Shown here piece after piece: positions 1 to 9,800 of a DNA stretch of 64,000 nucleotides (position 1 is its first letter; every line of letters starts with the position of its first letter). Location: assembly GCF_021533215.1 (NCBI RefSeq), contig NZ_JAJNKA010000002.1, forward strand, positions 423,001 to 487,000. Reading direction: 5' to 3'. The position numbers and the translations under genes were made by a program. The DNA is from Portibacter lacus (lineage in GTDB: Bacteria > Bacteroidota > Bacteroidia > Chitinophagales > Saprospiraceae). A model generated the notes under the pieces. The model saw only the letters and a list, made by a program, of their open reading frames with translations. It was not told where the DNA came from and searched no databases.

Positions 1-603
1 GACAAAAAGAACCACGTAGAAGAACCGGTTTCACTTTATAGTGAGCATTACACTTATGCCGATTATCTGAATTTCGACTTCGAGGAAATGGTGGAACTAA
101 TTCGTGGAAAGATATTTAAGATGTCTCCTGCTCCTTCATCGAATCATCAGAGGATAGTAAGTAATTTACATTTTGAAGTTAGGAAATTGTTTAATAAAAA
201 GAATTGTGAGCTTTTCATTGCACCTTTTGACGTGATCCTACCTGTAGAAAATAAGAAAAAGAATCAATCTAACACAGTTGTCCAGCCTGACTTATGCATT
301 ATATGTGATGCTTCAAAGATAGAAAAGGCGGGCTGTTTCGGAGCTCCAGACCTGGTCATAGAAATCATTTCACCGTATACTTCGAAGAAAGATCTGGAAT
401 ATAAGTATTCAGTTTATGAGGAATCCGGAGTGCAGGAATATTGGATAGTAATGCCAGAAGTAGAAGCCGTGATGATCTATGTATTAGAGAACGGAAAATA
501 TCAGAAATTTAAGGCATTTGGAAAGGAAGATGAGCTTTACTCGAGCATATTTCCAGAACTGAAAGTAAAATTGCAAGATGTTTTTCCGGAGCAGGTGGAT
601 TAA
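1..603 (+). CDS. Uma2-family (DUF820) putative endonuclease, copy 1, 5'-truncated by window
   Basis: The reading frame is open from base 1 and aligns residue for residue with the two genes that follow, so the real start lies left of the window; the first internal ATG (88) is not the start. The protein has the Uma2/DUF820 layout, a PD-(D/E)xK nuclease-like fold. The visible core is PDLCIICD, then APDLVIEIISP, then a Lys-rich KKDLEYKY helix, then EYWIV. Members are mostly uncharacterised and often occur in multicopy clusters; nuclease activity is inferred from fold only. It is the first of three tandem paralogs spaced about 23 bp apart, and its 3' half is nearly identical to copy 3. Confidence 0.85.
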   Translation, partial: DKKNHVEEPVSLYSEHYTYADYLNFDFEEMVELIRGKIFKMSPAPSSNHQRIVSNLHFEVRKLFNKKNCELFIAPFDVILPVENKKKNQSNTVVQPDLCIICDASKIEKAGCFGAPDLVIEIISPYTSKKDLEYKYSVYEESGVQEYWIVMPEVEAVMIYVLENGKYQKFKAFGKEDELYSSIFPELKVKLQDVFPEQVD

Positions 604-626
604 TGTTGATTGTCAAATAAATTTAA

Positions 627-1244
627 ATGATGAAAACTGAAAACAAGAAAAATCAAGTAGAAGAGCCAGTTTCGCTCTATAGTGATAAATATACCTATGC
701 TGATTATTTGAAGTTTGAATTCGAAGAAATGGTGGAATTGATTCGGGGGAAGCTATTTAAGATGTCTCCCGCACCTTCATCGAATCATCAGAAGATAAGC
801 GGTAATTTGCATGGAGAACTATATCAGAAATTCAAGAAATCTGCGTGTGAACTTTTTAGTGCTCCCTTCGACGTCATTCTTCCCATTGAAAATAAAAAGA
901 GAAATCAGTCTAATACTGTTGTGCAGCCTGATCTCTGCATCATTTGTGATTCATCGAAAATAGAAAAAGCAGGCTGTTTTGGAGCACCAGACTTGGTCAT
1001 CGAAATCATATCACCGAATACCTTGAAAAAAGACCTAGAATATAAATATTCAATTTATGAAGAATCAGGAGTCAGGGAATATTGGACAGTACTCCCTGGT
1101 GAAGAAGCAGTTATTATCCATGTTCTAGTAGATAAAAAGTATGAGCAATTTAAGGCATTTGGAAAGGAAGATGAGCTTTATTCGAGCATTTTCCCAGAGA
1201 TGAAGATTAAGTTGGATGATGTTTTTCCGAAGCAGGAGGATTAA
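627..1244 (+). CDS. Uma2-family (DUF820) putative endonuclease, copy 2
   Basis: A 205-residue protein, normal length for Uma2/DUF820. The start is ATGATG at 627; the second ATG (630) is equally possible. The N-terminal segment (YTYADYLKFEFEEMVELIRGK) is followed by KMSPAPSSNHQ and the PD-(D/E)xK-like core: PDLCIICD near residue 110, then VIEIISP and the KKDLEYKY helix. It has no signal peptide or membrane segment, so it is cytoplasmic. It is probably co-transcribed with copies 1 and 3, since the spacer is only about 20 bp. Function is not established for the family. Confidence 0.85.
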   Translation: MMKTENKKNQVEEPVSLYSDKYTYADYLKFEFEEMVELIRGKLFKMSPAPSSNHQKISGNLHGELYQKFKKSACELFSAPFDVILPIENKKRNQSNTVVQPDLCIICDSSKIEKAGCFGAPDLVIEIISPNTLKKDLEYKYSIYEESGVREYWTVLPGEEAVIIHVLVDKKYEQFKAFGKEDELYSSIFPEMKIKLDDVFPKQED

Positions 1245-1268
1245 TGTTGATTGTTAAGTAAATTTAAA

Positions 1269-1886
1269 ATGATGAAAACTGAAGACAAGAAAAATCAAGT
1301 AGAAGAGCCAGTTTCGCTCTATAGTGATAAATATACCTATGCCGATTATCTGAAATTCGACTTCGAAGAAATGGTGGAACTGATAAGAGGAAAGATATTC
1401 AAGATGTCTCCAGCACCTTCGTCTAATCATCAAAGAATCAGTACGAATCTTACTGGAGAACTTCATAGTATATTTAAAAAATCTGAATGTAATCTTTATC
1501 ACGCACCCTTCGACGTCATTCTACCTATTGAAAATAAAAAGAGAAATCAGTCCAATACCGTTGTTCAGCCAGATCTTTGCATCATTTGTGATTCATCGAA
1601 AATAGAAAAAGCAGGCTGTTTTGGAGTACCAGACCTGGTCATAGAAATCATTTCACCGAATACTTCGAAGAAAGATCTGGAATATAAGTATTCAGTTTAT
1701 GAGGAATCTGGTGTTCGGGAGTATTGGATAGTAATGCCAGAAGTAGAAGCCGTGGTGATCTATGTATTAGAGAACGGAAAATATCAGAAATTTAAGGCAT
1801 TTGGAAAGGAAGATGAGCTTTATTCGAGCATTTTCCCAGAGATGAAGATTAAGTTGGATGATGTTTTTCCGAAGCAGGAGGATTAA
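1269..1886 (+). CDS. Uma2-family (DUF820) putative endonuclease, copy 3 (mosaic)
   Basis: A 205-residue paralog. I place the start at ATGATG (1269) because it matches copy 2 exactly; an in-frame TTG at 1251 lies in the intergenic spacer. The PD-(D/E)xK-like core is intact (PDLCIICD, VIEIISP, KKDLEYKY). At nucleotide level it is a mosaic. The leader, N-terminus and the stretch near 1510-1620 follow copy 2, about 1640-1815 follows copy 1, and the last 70 bases plus stop follow copy 2 again. This points to gene conversion or unequal recombination within the tandem array. Confidence 0.85.
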   Translation: MMKTEDKKNQVEEPVSLYSDKYTYADYLKFDFEEMVELIRGKIFKMSPAPSSNHQRISTNLTGELHSIFKKSECNLYHAPFDVILPIENKKRNQSNTVVQPDLCIICDSSKIEKAGCFGVPDLVIEIISPNTSKKDLEYKYSVYEESGVREYWIVMPEVEAVVIYVLENGKYQKFKAFGKEDELYSSIFPEMKIKLDDVFPKQED

Positions 1887-1954
1887 TGTTGATAATTAAA
1901 CTTGATCATATAAACCTGCAATTTGCGCTGATACAGCTTTTCAAAAGTAGGAAT

Positions 1955-3424
1955 TTATTGGACAAGCATTGTATTACTGACGAAGTCGAATAGACATATA
2001 GACCTAATCTTAAAGTAGGTTATAATCAAGTCAAGGTTCAAACTAACTTGATTACTAGAATCATTTATCATTTGTGAACGAGCATCATTTAAATCAGTAA
2101 GAGTTACAGCGCCTGCAAGATATTCCCGCTGAGATAATAAATAAATCTCTTCTGATTGTTTTAAGCGGTCTTCCACATAATTTAATCTGGTTTTAAGATT
2201 ATTAAAAGTGGTTACCAGAGATTCTAAATCCATTTCTACATCTTGCCTTTCTTGAGCAAAAATGATCTCTTGTTGTACATATTGTTCTTTAGCAATTTCT
2301 AGGTTAATTTTTCTTTCTTTATAACCATTTAAAGGTATCGAAAAAGAAATTCCTAAATTCTCCTGATCTTGCATTCCTATCAACAATTGATCAATATCAG
2401 TATTTGTATTATTAGCCCCGCCCGATGCAGAAATAGATAATGATATGTCTTTTGTTTGATCGATTCGATTGATTTCTGCTTCTAAATCTTTCTGAAGAGC
2501 ATAATTTTTATAATTGAAGTAAGTGTTGTTTGCAAATGCATCCTTCACTTCTATTGTGTTCATGTCACTAGGCAAATCAATGTTAGGTTTCATAAGTTGG
2601 ATTGCACGATTATCGAAGGCCTGAATTTGAATAAATTCATTCAACGCTATCATATTGATGGTTAGAGATGACTTTAATTCCTCAATATTTTCAGTTAGTA
2701 TTTTTTTCTCTAATTCTAGACGAAGAATTTCTATTTTTCCTATGGCACCGAGATCATATAATCTGCTTTGAATTTGAGTTAGCCTATCATTATTTTCTGC
2801 TGCTTCTAGGAGGATTTCAAGTTCTTGTTGTAGTTCAAAAGTCGAGCAGTATTTTTCTATAATTTCTGAAATGATCTGTTCACGGACGTGACTTTTTTCT
2901 AAGGTCAATTTTTCCGAAAGGATATTAATGCGTTCTCGCTCCCATTTCGTTTCATCAAATTGAAAGGGAGAGTATTGATAGCCAAGTTTAAAAGGTGTGA
3001 AAAAGTAATTTCTAGAATAAGGTAAAGTCTGAGTTCTTAGAATATCAAGTCTTTGAATACTGCTAACTGCTGTGAGTTTTCCAAAATTTCCAGGAAGTTC
3101 ATAATCTGCAGATATTCCAATGCTATTGTACATGGTGGATCGATTAACGAAAGCATCTCTTCCATCTGGTAATGGTCTAGATTCTATTGCTCTTGAAAGG
3201 TTAGGAAGAATTCCATCTAGGTAGAAATTGGGTTTTAAAGATTCATTAAATTTTAGCAGGTTGAGTTCACCTTCTGTGATTTTTAAATCATGGGCTTTAA
3301 TTTCTAGTGCATTTGAAAGTCCTTTATCAAGTGCCTCAACTAAAGAAATTCTTAAGGTATCTTCTTGAGAGTATAAAATAATTGAAGAAATTAAAAATAG
3401 GAAGGACGCAAGAAATGTTTTCAT
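1955..3424 (-). CDS. TolC-family outer-membrane efflux channel protein
   Basis: A 489-residue protein with a Sec signal peptide (MKTFLASFLFLISSIILYSQ) and the long helical hairpin pattern of outer membrane efflux proteins. Two repeats each start with an ALxxN-like region (EALDKGLSNALEIKAH near residue 30) followed by coiled segments (ERINILSEKLTLEKSHVREQ; LQKDLEAEINRIDQ). The expected role is the outer-membrane exit duct of a tripartite RND pump. The adaptor and two RND subunits are encoded 3.4-11 kb away on the same strand. The start codon lies 86 bases from a 10-bp repeat array (3511-3550), matching the layout upstream of the adaptor/RND operon, so shared control is likely. I cannot tell which RND protein it pairs with. 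Confidence 0.85.
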   Translation of the reverse strand: MKTFLASFLFLISSIILYSQEDTLRISLVEALDKGLSNALEIKAHDLKITEGELNLLKFNESLKPNFYLDGILPNLSRAIESRPLPDGRDAFVNRSTMYNSIGISADYELPGNFGKLTAVSSIQRLDILRTQTLPYSRNYFFTPFKLGYQYSPFQFDETKWERERINILSEKLTLEKSHVREQIISEIIEKYCSTFELQQELEILLEAAENNDRLTQIQSRLYDLGAIGKIEILRLELEKKILTENIEELKSSLTINMIALNEFIQIQAFDNRAIQLMKPNIDLPSDMNTIEVKDAFANNTYFNYKNYALQKDLEAEINRIDQTKDISLSISASGGANNTNTDIDQLLIGMQDQENLGISFSIPLNGYKERKINLEIAKEQYVQQEIIFAQERQDVEMDLESLVTTFNNLKTRLNYVEDRLKQSEEIYLLSQREYLAGAVTLTDLNDARSQMINDSSNQVSLNLDLIITYFKIRSICLFDFVSNTMLVQ

Positions 3425-3510
3425 AGTTATTAAGCTAGGTGATGAACTTAAAAATAAGAAAACTGTGTGAAAATGGAGGTGTAATTATAAAATTTTGGTC
3501 AGCTTAAAAA

Positions 3511-3550
3511 TTTAATTGAATTTAATTGAATTTAATTGAATTTAATTGAA
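3511..3550. repeat. 10-bp direct-repeat array 1 (4 x TTTAATTGAA), candidate operator
   Basis: Four perfect head-to-tail copies of TTTAATTGAA, followed by a degenerate fifth unit (3551-3560). The unit is close to palindromic (TTnAATTnAA) and its 10-bp period is one helical turn, so a bound protein would see every unit on the same DNA face. The array lies between tolC (minus, start 86 bases away) and the first small peptide gene (plus, start 127 bases away). The same unit occurs at 6794-6843 and 14386-14415, each time next to a peptide gene. Confidence 0.8.
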
Positions 3551-3677
3551 GCTAATTGTTTCAGCTCTTTAATAAATGTTTATTTGAATCTATATTTAAG
3601 TACAGCATGTAAATGGATTCCCTTTAAAACTGCTGTTAGATTTTCAATATTTTTCTTAATATTTAAACTTTGAGTCA

Positions 3678-3884
3678 ATGAAAAAATTAATAAAAGTTTT
3701 GCTTTTCACAGTGTTACCCCTATTTGCTTTCCTTATTATTAGTCCATCACCAGCAAATGCTAGAATGGGAGATGACCTTATGGTAATAGCTAAGGCCTGT
3801 CCAGGAGGTGGTACATATGATGTATGCTGGGCATATTGCGGTGGCTGTTATTGCAATCCTTCTTCTCAAACTCTTTGCAATTAA
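3678..3884 (+). CDS. Small exported Cys-rich peptide 1 (NVEALA-like)
   Basis: A 68-residue precursor. The N-terminus is a clear export signal (MKKLIKVLLFTVLPLFAFLI) with a likely cleavage after SPANA. About 40 mature residues remain, with six Cys (AKACPGGG, DVCWAYCGGCYCN, TLCN), suggesting disulfides outside the cytoplasm. The architecture (short leader, CPGG, Cys-rich tail, propeller lipoprotein next door) recalls the NVEALA peptides of Bacteroides; the match is by style, not by alignment. The stop codon overlaps an in-frame ATG of the next gene (TAATG at 3882-3886), suggesting translational coupling. A role as secreted peptide, toxin or signal is inference. Confidence 0.7.
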   Translation: MKKLIKVLLFTVLPLFAFLIISPSPANARMGDDLMVIAKACPGGGTYDVCWAYCGGCYCNPSSQTLCN

Positions 3885-3904
3885 TGCACAGAAAAAGTAT
3901 TTTT

Positions 3905-5128
3905 ATGAATAAAAGTAAAATGGTTAGCAGACTCATATCAAATTTCATATTGGTGTTTATGCTATCCATTTTATTAGTAGCCTGTAATTCGGATAAGAAT
4001 CAAAGTGAGGTTACTAATAACTTAGCTCATGCAGAAGTGGTGAATTACAATGAGCCAGAAGACTTTATAATGTCTGAACATATAGACAGCATCACCTTTG
4101 TACCTCTTAAAGCACCATATACTTTTGGATGGGTTTCTGAAAGAATAAAAATAACAGATCAGCATATTTACTTTCTTTATACACCATATCCAGATGCATG
4201 TTATCTTATCATTTGTGATCGAAAAGGAAATTTTGTTCATCAGATCGTTTCTGAGAGCAATGATCAACAAAATATTGTGACGATTAGCGATATTGAAATT
4301 CTTAATGATACACTTTATGTATTGCATGATGACAAGATTTCAGTGTATAACACGTTCGACTTTTCTAAAATAGGGGAGTCTATCTTTTTGCAAGATCGAT
4401 ATCAAGAATTCGAAAAAACAGCATTTGGCTTTTTATGTTATAATGCAGCTCAAGGGCTTCATAAATATGATAATAAAGGTATATTCTTATCCGCGGACCC
4501 TCTTCTAGATAATTATCCCTCAAATATTTTGGATCTACTGTATCATTTTAGTGATATCATAAATTCAGAAAACTTTTATTTTTATTTTGGTTATAATCCA
4601 TCTCTTTATATCGTAGAAAACAGGAGTGGAAAGTTGATTAATAAGATAACAAATGATGTAGGAAAGTATAATATTACAGAAAATGAATTAAATTCTATTA
4701 TTCAAGCTGGCCCTGACGTAGGTGCTGTGAAAAATAATATTTGCAGAACCTTACATAAAATGTGTTATATGAACAATGTTTATGATCTAAGTCAGAAAAT
4801 CATTCATGTAAGTAGGTTTAATAACCGTACCCACTTTCTGTCTTATGACAAAAAGACTAGAGAGCCTACCCTGTACGATAAAGTTATCAATGATACTGGC
4901 CTTCCTTTTCTAACAGAATATGAGTATTTCTACAATTTTGGCTCTTACAAGAATGAAATTATAGGCGTCATCGATCCCGAATATATTAATATGCAACTAG
5001 AGGATATAAGTGATCAGAAAATCCCTTCTAACTGGGATAAAGTAGCAGATCAGATTAATGAATTTTCGAATCCTGTAGTCGTCCTTTATCTCATGAAAGG
5101 ACATGATAAAGAAGTAGTTGCATTGTAA
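3905..5128 (+). CDS. Beta-propeller-like lipoprotein paired with peptide 1
   Basis: A 407-residue protein starting at ATG 3905 (MNKSKM); an in-frame ATG at 3884 overlaps the stop of the peptide gene and is an alternative start. The signal peptide ends in a lipobox (SILLVAC, Cys about residue 27), so it is a lipoprotein. The early motif VNYNEPEDFIMSEHIDSITFVPL, followed by repeated short beta-rich units (YLIICDRKGNFVHQI; TLYVLHDDKISVYNTFDFS), is typical of Bacteroidota 6-bladed-propeller lipoproteins related to the BF3164/DUF5128 types. Exact family membership is uncertain. It directly follows peptide 1, so it may bind, sense or protect against that peptide. Confidence 0.65.
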   Translation: MNKSKMVSRLISNFILVFMLSILLVACNSDKNQSEVTNNLAHAEVVNYNEPEDFIMSEHIDSITFVPLKAPYTFGWVSERIKITDQHIYFLYTPYPDACYLIICDRKGNFVHQIVSESNDQQNIVTISDIEILNDTLYVLHDDKISVYNTFDFSKIGESIFLQDRYQEFEKTAFGFLCYNAAQGLHKYDNKGIFLSADPLLDNYPSNILDLLYHFSDIINSENFYFYFGYNPSLYIVENRSGKLINKITNDVGKYNITENELNSIIQAGPDVGAVKNNICRTLHKMCYMNNVYDLSQKIIHVSRFNNRTHFLSYDKKTREPTLYDKVINDTGLPFLTEYEYFYNFGSYKNEIIGVIDPEYINMQLEDISDQKIPSNWDKVADQINEFSNPVVVLYLMKGHDKEVVAL

Positions 5129-5138
5129 AGTAATCTCC

Positions 5139-5213
5139 TGATGTTATCGCTTTTAGGGATGACATCAATCTTGTTTTGTATGATGATTTAGCACAAAGAT
5201 CTTACATCGCGAT
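5139..5213. repeat. Dispersed palindromic intergenic repeat, divergent copy
   Basis: The stretch contains CTGATGTTATCGC-ttttag-GGATGACATCAAT, an imperfect hairpin, then GATCTTACATCGC and AAGCGC. The same succession occurs at 29612-29689 downstream of the symporter gene. It lies between convergent genes, where such repeats usually sit. It could help terminate transcription in either direction. Confidence 0.5.
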
Positions 5214-5292
5214 AAGCGCAGTTGTAGATTTATAATCTTAATAAAAATAATACAAATCTAAAATAACCTAAATCCGTATATAAGACAAAAAG

Positions 5293-6423
5293 TCATTTAC
5301 TAAACCTAATGATAATCGGATTTTGTTCATTGGCTGATTCATTGCGAGGAAGATCAGGACGAGGGCCAATTTGAAAGTCGCTTAAAAAAATTAGTGCACT
5401 ATCTATATCGGTAGTGTAACCATAAATCCCGGTTGAATTGTCAGAATAAATAAAAGGCATGAAAGTTTTAACGTTATAAGGTAAATCAACTTTCGAGGAG
5501 TTTATTGACCCGCCGTTGTCTTTATGTAGATTGAATACTTGAAATTCCCCTTCATAATAAGCGACCACTATATCTTCATTTGGAAAAAAGTAGAGGATAG
5601 GATGAACAATATTGTTTTCTAAAAGAAAGTCTAAATAATACTTTGGGGATTCGCTCTGTTCTTTTGGGTAATTGGTAAGGTCGAATTGATTTATCCCAAA
5701 GTCAATATTATTCGTTTTTTTTATGGAATTTTCGTTTAGTTGATAAATATTACCGGTAGTACCATTTATAAAGTAGTTCTTTTGATTTTTCATGAAGAAT
5801 GGGTTCATAATATATCCCATTAATCTAACCCGATGCGCTGTATTAGGAAGATGTTCGGAAAGTAAACGCCCTTCTGCAAGAGAATAAAATTTCAATAGCG
5901 GATCATCTACAAAAGAATAAAATACAATCAAGTTATCATCTAAATGAAAAAATCTATGTACTGAAATGAAATCAAGGTTAACTGACGATTTATAATTACC
6001 TTCAAGATCGTATATAAACAATTTCCCTCGTGGATCTAAGATTTCTAGATTGTTATTATAGATTGCGAAATATTCGATTGAACTGTATTTTCCTGGACCT
6101 TCTCCTTGATTATTAATTTCATACCTAAAATCCCCATTGTCATCAAATGTGAATATAGAATTCTGAGACTTGTCTAGAATAAAAAAATAAGTATCATGTA
6201 TTAAAATTTGATTTATTCTCCTTATGTGAGATTTTTCCGATGTTTCTAAAGGTACGAATTCTACTTCTGGAAAAATTGTACTTGGTTTCACCTTTGGGAT
6301 ATTTTCAAGATCAATTAAAATATCTACAGAGTCTAAGTTTTCGGTTGAATTACAATTAATTAAAACTGAAAAGCACAGAATCATAAAGATAATTCTTAGA
6401 GCCTCTAAAATATTAAGTTTCAT
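5293..6423 (-). CDS. 6-bladed beta-propeller lipoprotein paired with peptide 2
   Basis: A 376-residue lipoprotein: signal peptide with lipobox FSVLINC (Cys about residue 25). The sequence has the hallmarks of the Bacteroidota 6-bladed beta-propeller family: PEVEFVPLETSEKSHI near residue 50, HDTYFFILDKSQNSIFTFDDNGDF, and the conserved GEGPGKY turn near residue 106, followed by EILDPRGKLFIYDLEG. It starts 15 bases after the stop of peptide 2 on the same strand, so the two are almost certainly one transcript. Family function is not firmly known. An extracytoplasmic binding role for the neighbouring peptide is inferred from the repeated pairing in this locus. Confidence 0.75.
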   Translation of the reverse strand: MKLNILEALRIIFMILCFSVLINCNSTENLDSVDILIDLENIPKVKPSTIFPEVEFVPLETSEKSHIRRINQILIHDTYFFILDKSQNSIFTFDDNGDFRYEINNQGEGPGKYSSIEYFAIYNNNLEILDPRGKLFIYDLEGNYKSSVNLDFISVHRFFHLDDNLIVFYSFVDDPLLKFYSLAEGRLLSEHLPNTAHRVRLMGYIMNPFFMKNQKNYFINGTTGNIYQLNENSIKKTNNIDFGINQFDLTNYPKEQSESPKYYLDFLLENNIVHPILYFFPNEDIVVAYYEGEFQVFNLHKDNGGSINSSKVDLPYNVKTFMPFIYSDNSTGIYGYTTDIDSALIFLSDFQIGPRPDLPRNESANEQNPIIIRFSK

Positions 6424-6438
6424 ACGCCCCTTTGTATT

Positions 6439-6660
6439 TTAATAACATGCGCAAAAATCTGAAGCAGACCCAGTGTATATGCAATTGTCAGGCAAAGTCC
6501 ATTGTAGGCAACAGCCACAGTTGGAACTGGCGCAATTTATTGTGGGGTTGCCGTCATTTGCAATATAAAAGCAGGGCTCTCCCAAATTATAAAATGCCAT
6601 TGAAAAAAATACTGTGACTGAAATCACAAGAGTAAATGTAAGAACTCGAAATCTTTTCAT
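6439..6660 (-). CDS. Small exported Cys-rich peptide 2
   Basis: A 73-residue precursor with a basic-hydrophobic leader (MKRFRVLTFTLVISVTVFFS) and a mature part with eight Cys (EPCF, INCASSNCGCCLQ, DNCIY, DFCACY). Its sequence is unrelated to peptide 1 beyond the architecture: leader, about 45 mature residues, dense Cys, and a propeller lipoprotein immediately downstream. A 10-bp repeat array lies 133 bases upstream of the start, at the same kind of distance as for peptides 1 and 3. An overlapping plus-strand ORF is a shadow. Function unknown. Confidence 0.65.
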   Translation of the reverse strand: MKRFRVLTFTLVISVTVFFSMAFYNLGEPCFYIANDGNPTINCASSNCGCCLQWTLPDNCIYTGSASDFCACY

Positions 6661-6793
6661 TTTTGCTGATATTGTGAATCCATTATTAAAAAAATTGAAT
6701 TCTAATCAAAAAATAAGAAACAAAGTGAATTAGCGCTAAAACATTTTGATTATCATTCGTAATGTATTTGTTTTCAATCACATACACAACACC

Positions 6794-6843
6794 CATAATT
6801 GAACATAATTGAATTTAATTGAATTTAATTGAATTTAATTGAA
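6794..6843. repeat. 10-bp direct-repeat array 2 (5 units), candidate operator
   Basis: Two CATAATTGAA units followed by three perfect TTTAATTGAA units, all in 10-bp phase. The array lies upstream of peptide 2 (minus strand, 133 bases to its start) and 22 bases past the end of the second RND gene, so here it can serve only the peptide/propeller transcript. Unit sequence and phase match arrays 1 and 3. Confidence 0.8.
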
Positions 6844-6865
6844 AATTAAAACCTTCCCATGAAGC

Positions 6866-9800
6866 CTAAGACCTCGAAAATTTCACAAATGCGGGCATAA
6901 TTAAACACACGGCAAAAACAGAAAAAAACAATCCTCCCATCGCACCAACTGCTAATGAAAACCAAAATGGCTCCTGATCACCAAACATTAAAAATGGTGT
7001 TAGTCCTAATATCGTAGAAAAAATGGTCAACAAAATCGGTGTAATCTTTCCTGAAAAAGCCTTCGTATAAATGGCTACACTTCGCCCATGTTTCACAGAT
7101 AAGCGATTATAATCACTCCATATCAGAATCATACTATTCACCGTGATTCCACTCACCAGAATAAAGGAAGTGTAACCTCCTTGGTCAAAAGTGAAATCAA
7201 ACAAGTAGAAGGTCAGAAATATGCCAATAAATGAAATAGGAATCATCAATACAATCGAAATCGCTGTGCGAAATGATTCAAAATGTACCGCACAAATCAT
7301 AAAAATCAATACAATGACCAATCCTAGTAATCCGTATTGCTTCTTAGCCTCTTCTTGAAAAAATCTGTTTTGAAGCTTTTCCAACTCATATCCTAATGGC
7401 AATGTTGGTCTGAATTTCTCGATACATTCGTCCAAGTATTTATAACCGAATCGCGCAGATCCTGTGTATTCCCATTTTAAAAGCAGTAAATATTGTTGGT
7501 TTTCTTTGTGTAGACTGCTAGGTAGTTTTAACCTTTCCACTGAGCTTATCCCACTTAATGATAATTGACTACTGTCTTTCGATATCACCTCATTGTTCAG
7601 ATTCCAAAACCCCTTTAACATGGAATTATCACTGATCATTCGGATCGGAACATTTTCACTTGAGTAACCTACAAACTCTCTTAATGGGTTTACATTCTGG
7701 ATAACACCATAAAGGTCTCCAAGTTCGAAACCCGAGGCAATCATAGCACGTTTATCATAATCAAAGTGAAAAGCATATTTTTCCCGACTGTACCAGTCTA
7801 AGTTCCCATCTGTATCCACTTCTTTAATCCTTGGATGTGACTCAAGGAGCTCCGCGAATGCACTCGAAATAGTACGAAGTTCTGGTAAATTATATCCTCT
7901 CATCTTTACACTAAACTGAGGCGGTCTGGAAAAGCTGCCATTCGAAAACCCCTTTCCCACACCGTAAATATTCCATGTTGCTCCACCCAGATTCACTGCC
8001 ATTGAAGTCAGTCTGTTTTTTAAAACGAAAGGAAAGTAATAATCATTTTGATCGACGAATGTGATACGAAAAGATGCCCGTTCGCCATTGCTGATATTTA
8101 AAATGTAGTTTTTCACCTGATGTGGTAAATATTGAGAAAGGTAGGATTCTACCATGGCACATAGTTGGTCTAATTGCTCTAATGTACTTCCATCTGGTAG
8201 TCTTACATTGGCATAGAGAATTGTCTCTTCATTGTTTCTAAAACTCCCTCGTTCATAAACGTATCGATAAAAAAATCGAAAGCTCCCACCTAGAATTTTT
8301 TCCACCCAAGGCTTTATATCTTCCTGGTAAGTCTCTGAACCAATGGTATGGTTATACCATGAAAGCCCTTCTATTTCAGAAGGGATAAGAAAAACGGGAA
8401 GCCCGAATGCCCATATGCTTGCCACGATGACCCATCGCCGATATTGCTTTATTTTGGAAAAAAGACTTTCCCAGAATGAAAATGCTTTTAAATTTTTATT
8501 CTCTACAAGAGCTTGTTGCTCCTCCCTCCTCTCCCATCGATATTGCAATGCAGGAACGAATAAAAAAGAAACCAATAATGAAATGGAAAGGTTAATCATA
8601 ATTACTCGCGCAAACTCTTCCAGATTTTCACGCCATAACTCAGGAAGAAAGAATATTACAATGAGCGAAGCAATGGTAGTTAGCGTTGCAGAAATCAAAG
8701 CTGGAAAAATCGAAAGGTTCTGGTAGTGTCTAATATGATGAAGAATAACGAGTGCATTGTCTATAAGAATTCCGAAACTTATGGTAATTGCCGCAAGCGC
8801 ATAGAGATTAATATTGACATCCATCACATTGTACGCTATTACTGCGAGACCTAGGTTTACAAGAAGACTAGTGATAATAATGATCGTATAACTTAGCTTT
8901 CTGTAAATAATAATTACAAACAAAAGTAAAAGGGATAGCGAAAGAAGACTCCTTAAGCGAATTTTTCGCAATTCTTCTCTTAGATATTCTGTCTGATCAT
9001 TTTCTAATAATAAATCGTATCCCGGAGGTAGTTTTTCTCGAGCATCTTCGATCTTGTCCTTTAATAATCCAGCTGTGACTAGATGGTTAGCATTTTTCTC
9101 AGGAATGCATTGAATTCGAACATTAGACCTCCCGTTAATTCGATATATCGATTTCCGTTCTTTAGGTTTTCGAAATACTGTTGCTACATCATCTAGGTAA
9201 TAATTAAAAATGGAATCAGATTTCACAAGCATATGAGAAAGACTAGACTGCTGTGCTTGGCCTAGTTTAAGAGAAATGATGTCTTCATTATAATTTACTT
9301 CAGAAAGAGATTCATCTAAACCATAGGTATTCACTGCTGCTCGAATATCCTCCTTTGTAATATTACTTGCTAGCATTTTATCTACGTTATACTCGATGAC
9401 CCATTCGGATTCTTCGCTTCCTTCTAGTCTTATTTCCTTCACACCTTCTACTAAAGAAAGCAGCGGAATTAACTGGTCGCTTGCATATCGAGATATCTTG
9501 TCAGCAGAAAGTGAGGAAAACAAAGAATAGGTAAGTAAGCTGGTATTGGTGTTTTCTTCCAGTCCTGAAAGTTTGATGTCAGGAAATTTAGTTGCTGGGG
9601 GAAGTGAAGGGTAGATTTCTCTAACGCGACTGGCGACTTCAAACCTTAAATAATCGAGATTTATATCCTCTGCTACATCTAGTTCGATCTCAGCTTGCCC
9701 GATATTAGAGCGGGAGTAAATACGCTCTATTCCTCCGATTCTAGAAAGTCCAGCTTCTAAGGGCGTCGTTACTTTTAACTCTACGGCTGAGGGAAGAGCA

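Noticed and set aside
3511-3550. Direct-repeat array as a possible CRISPR
   Set aside because: The units are 10 bp with no spacers and no cas genes; it is a tandem operator-like array.
8343-8726. 127-codon plus-strand ORF inside the second RND gene
   Set aside because: It is a shadow frame opposite a well-conserved membrane protein, with no leader or recognisable domain.
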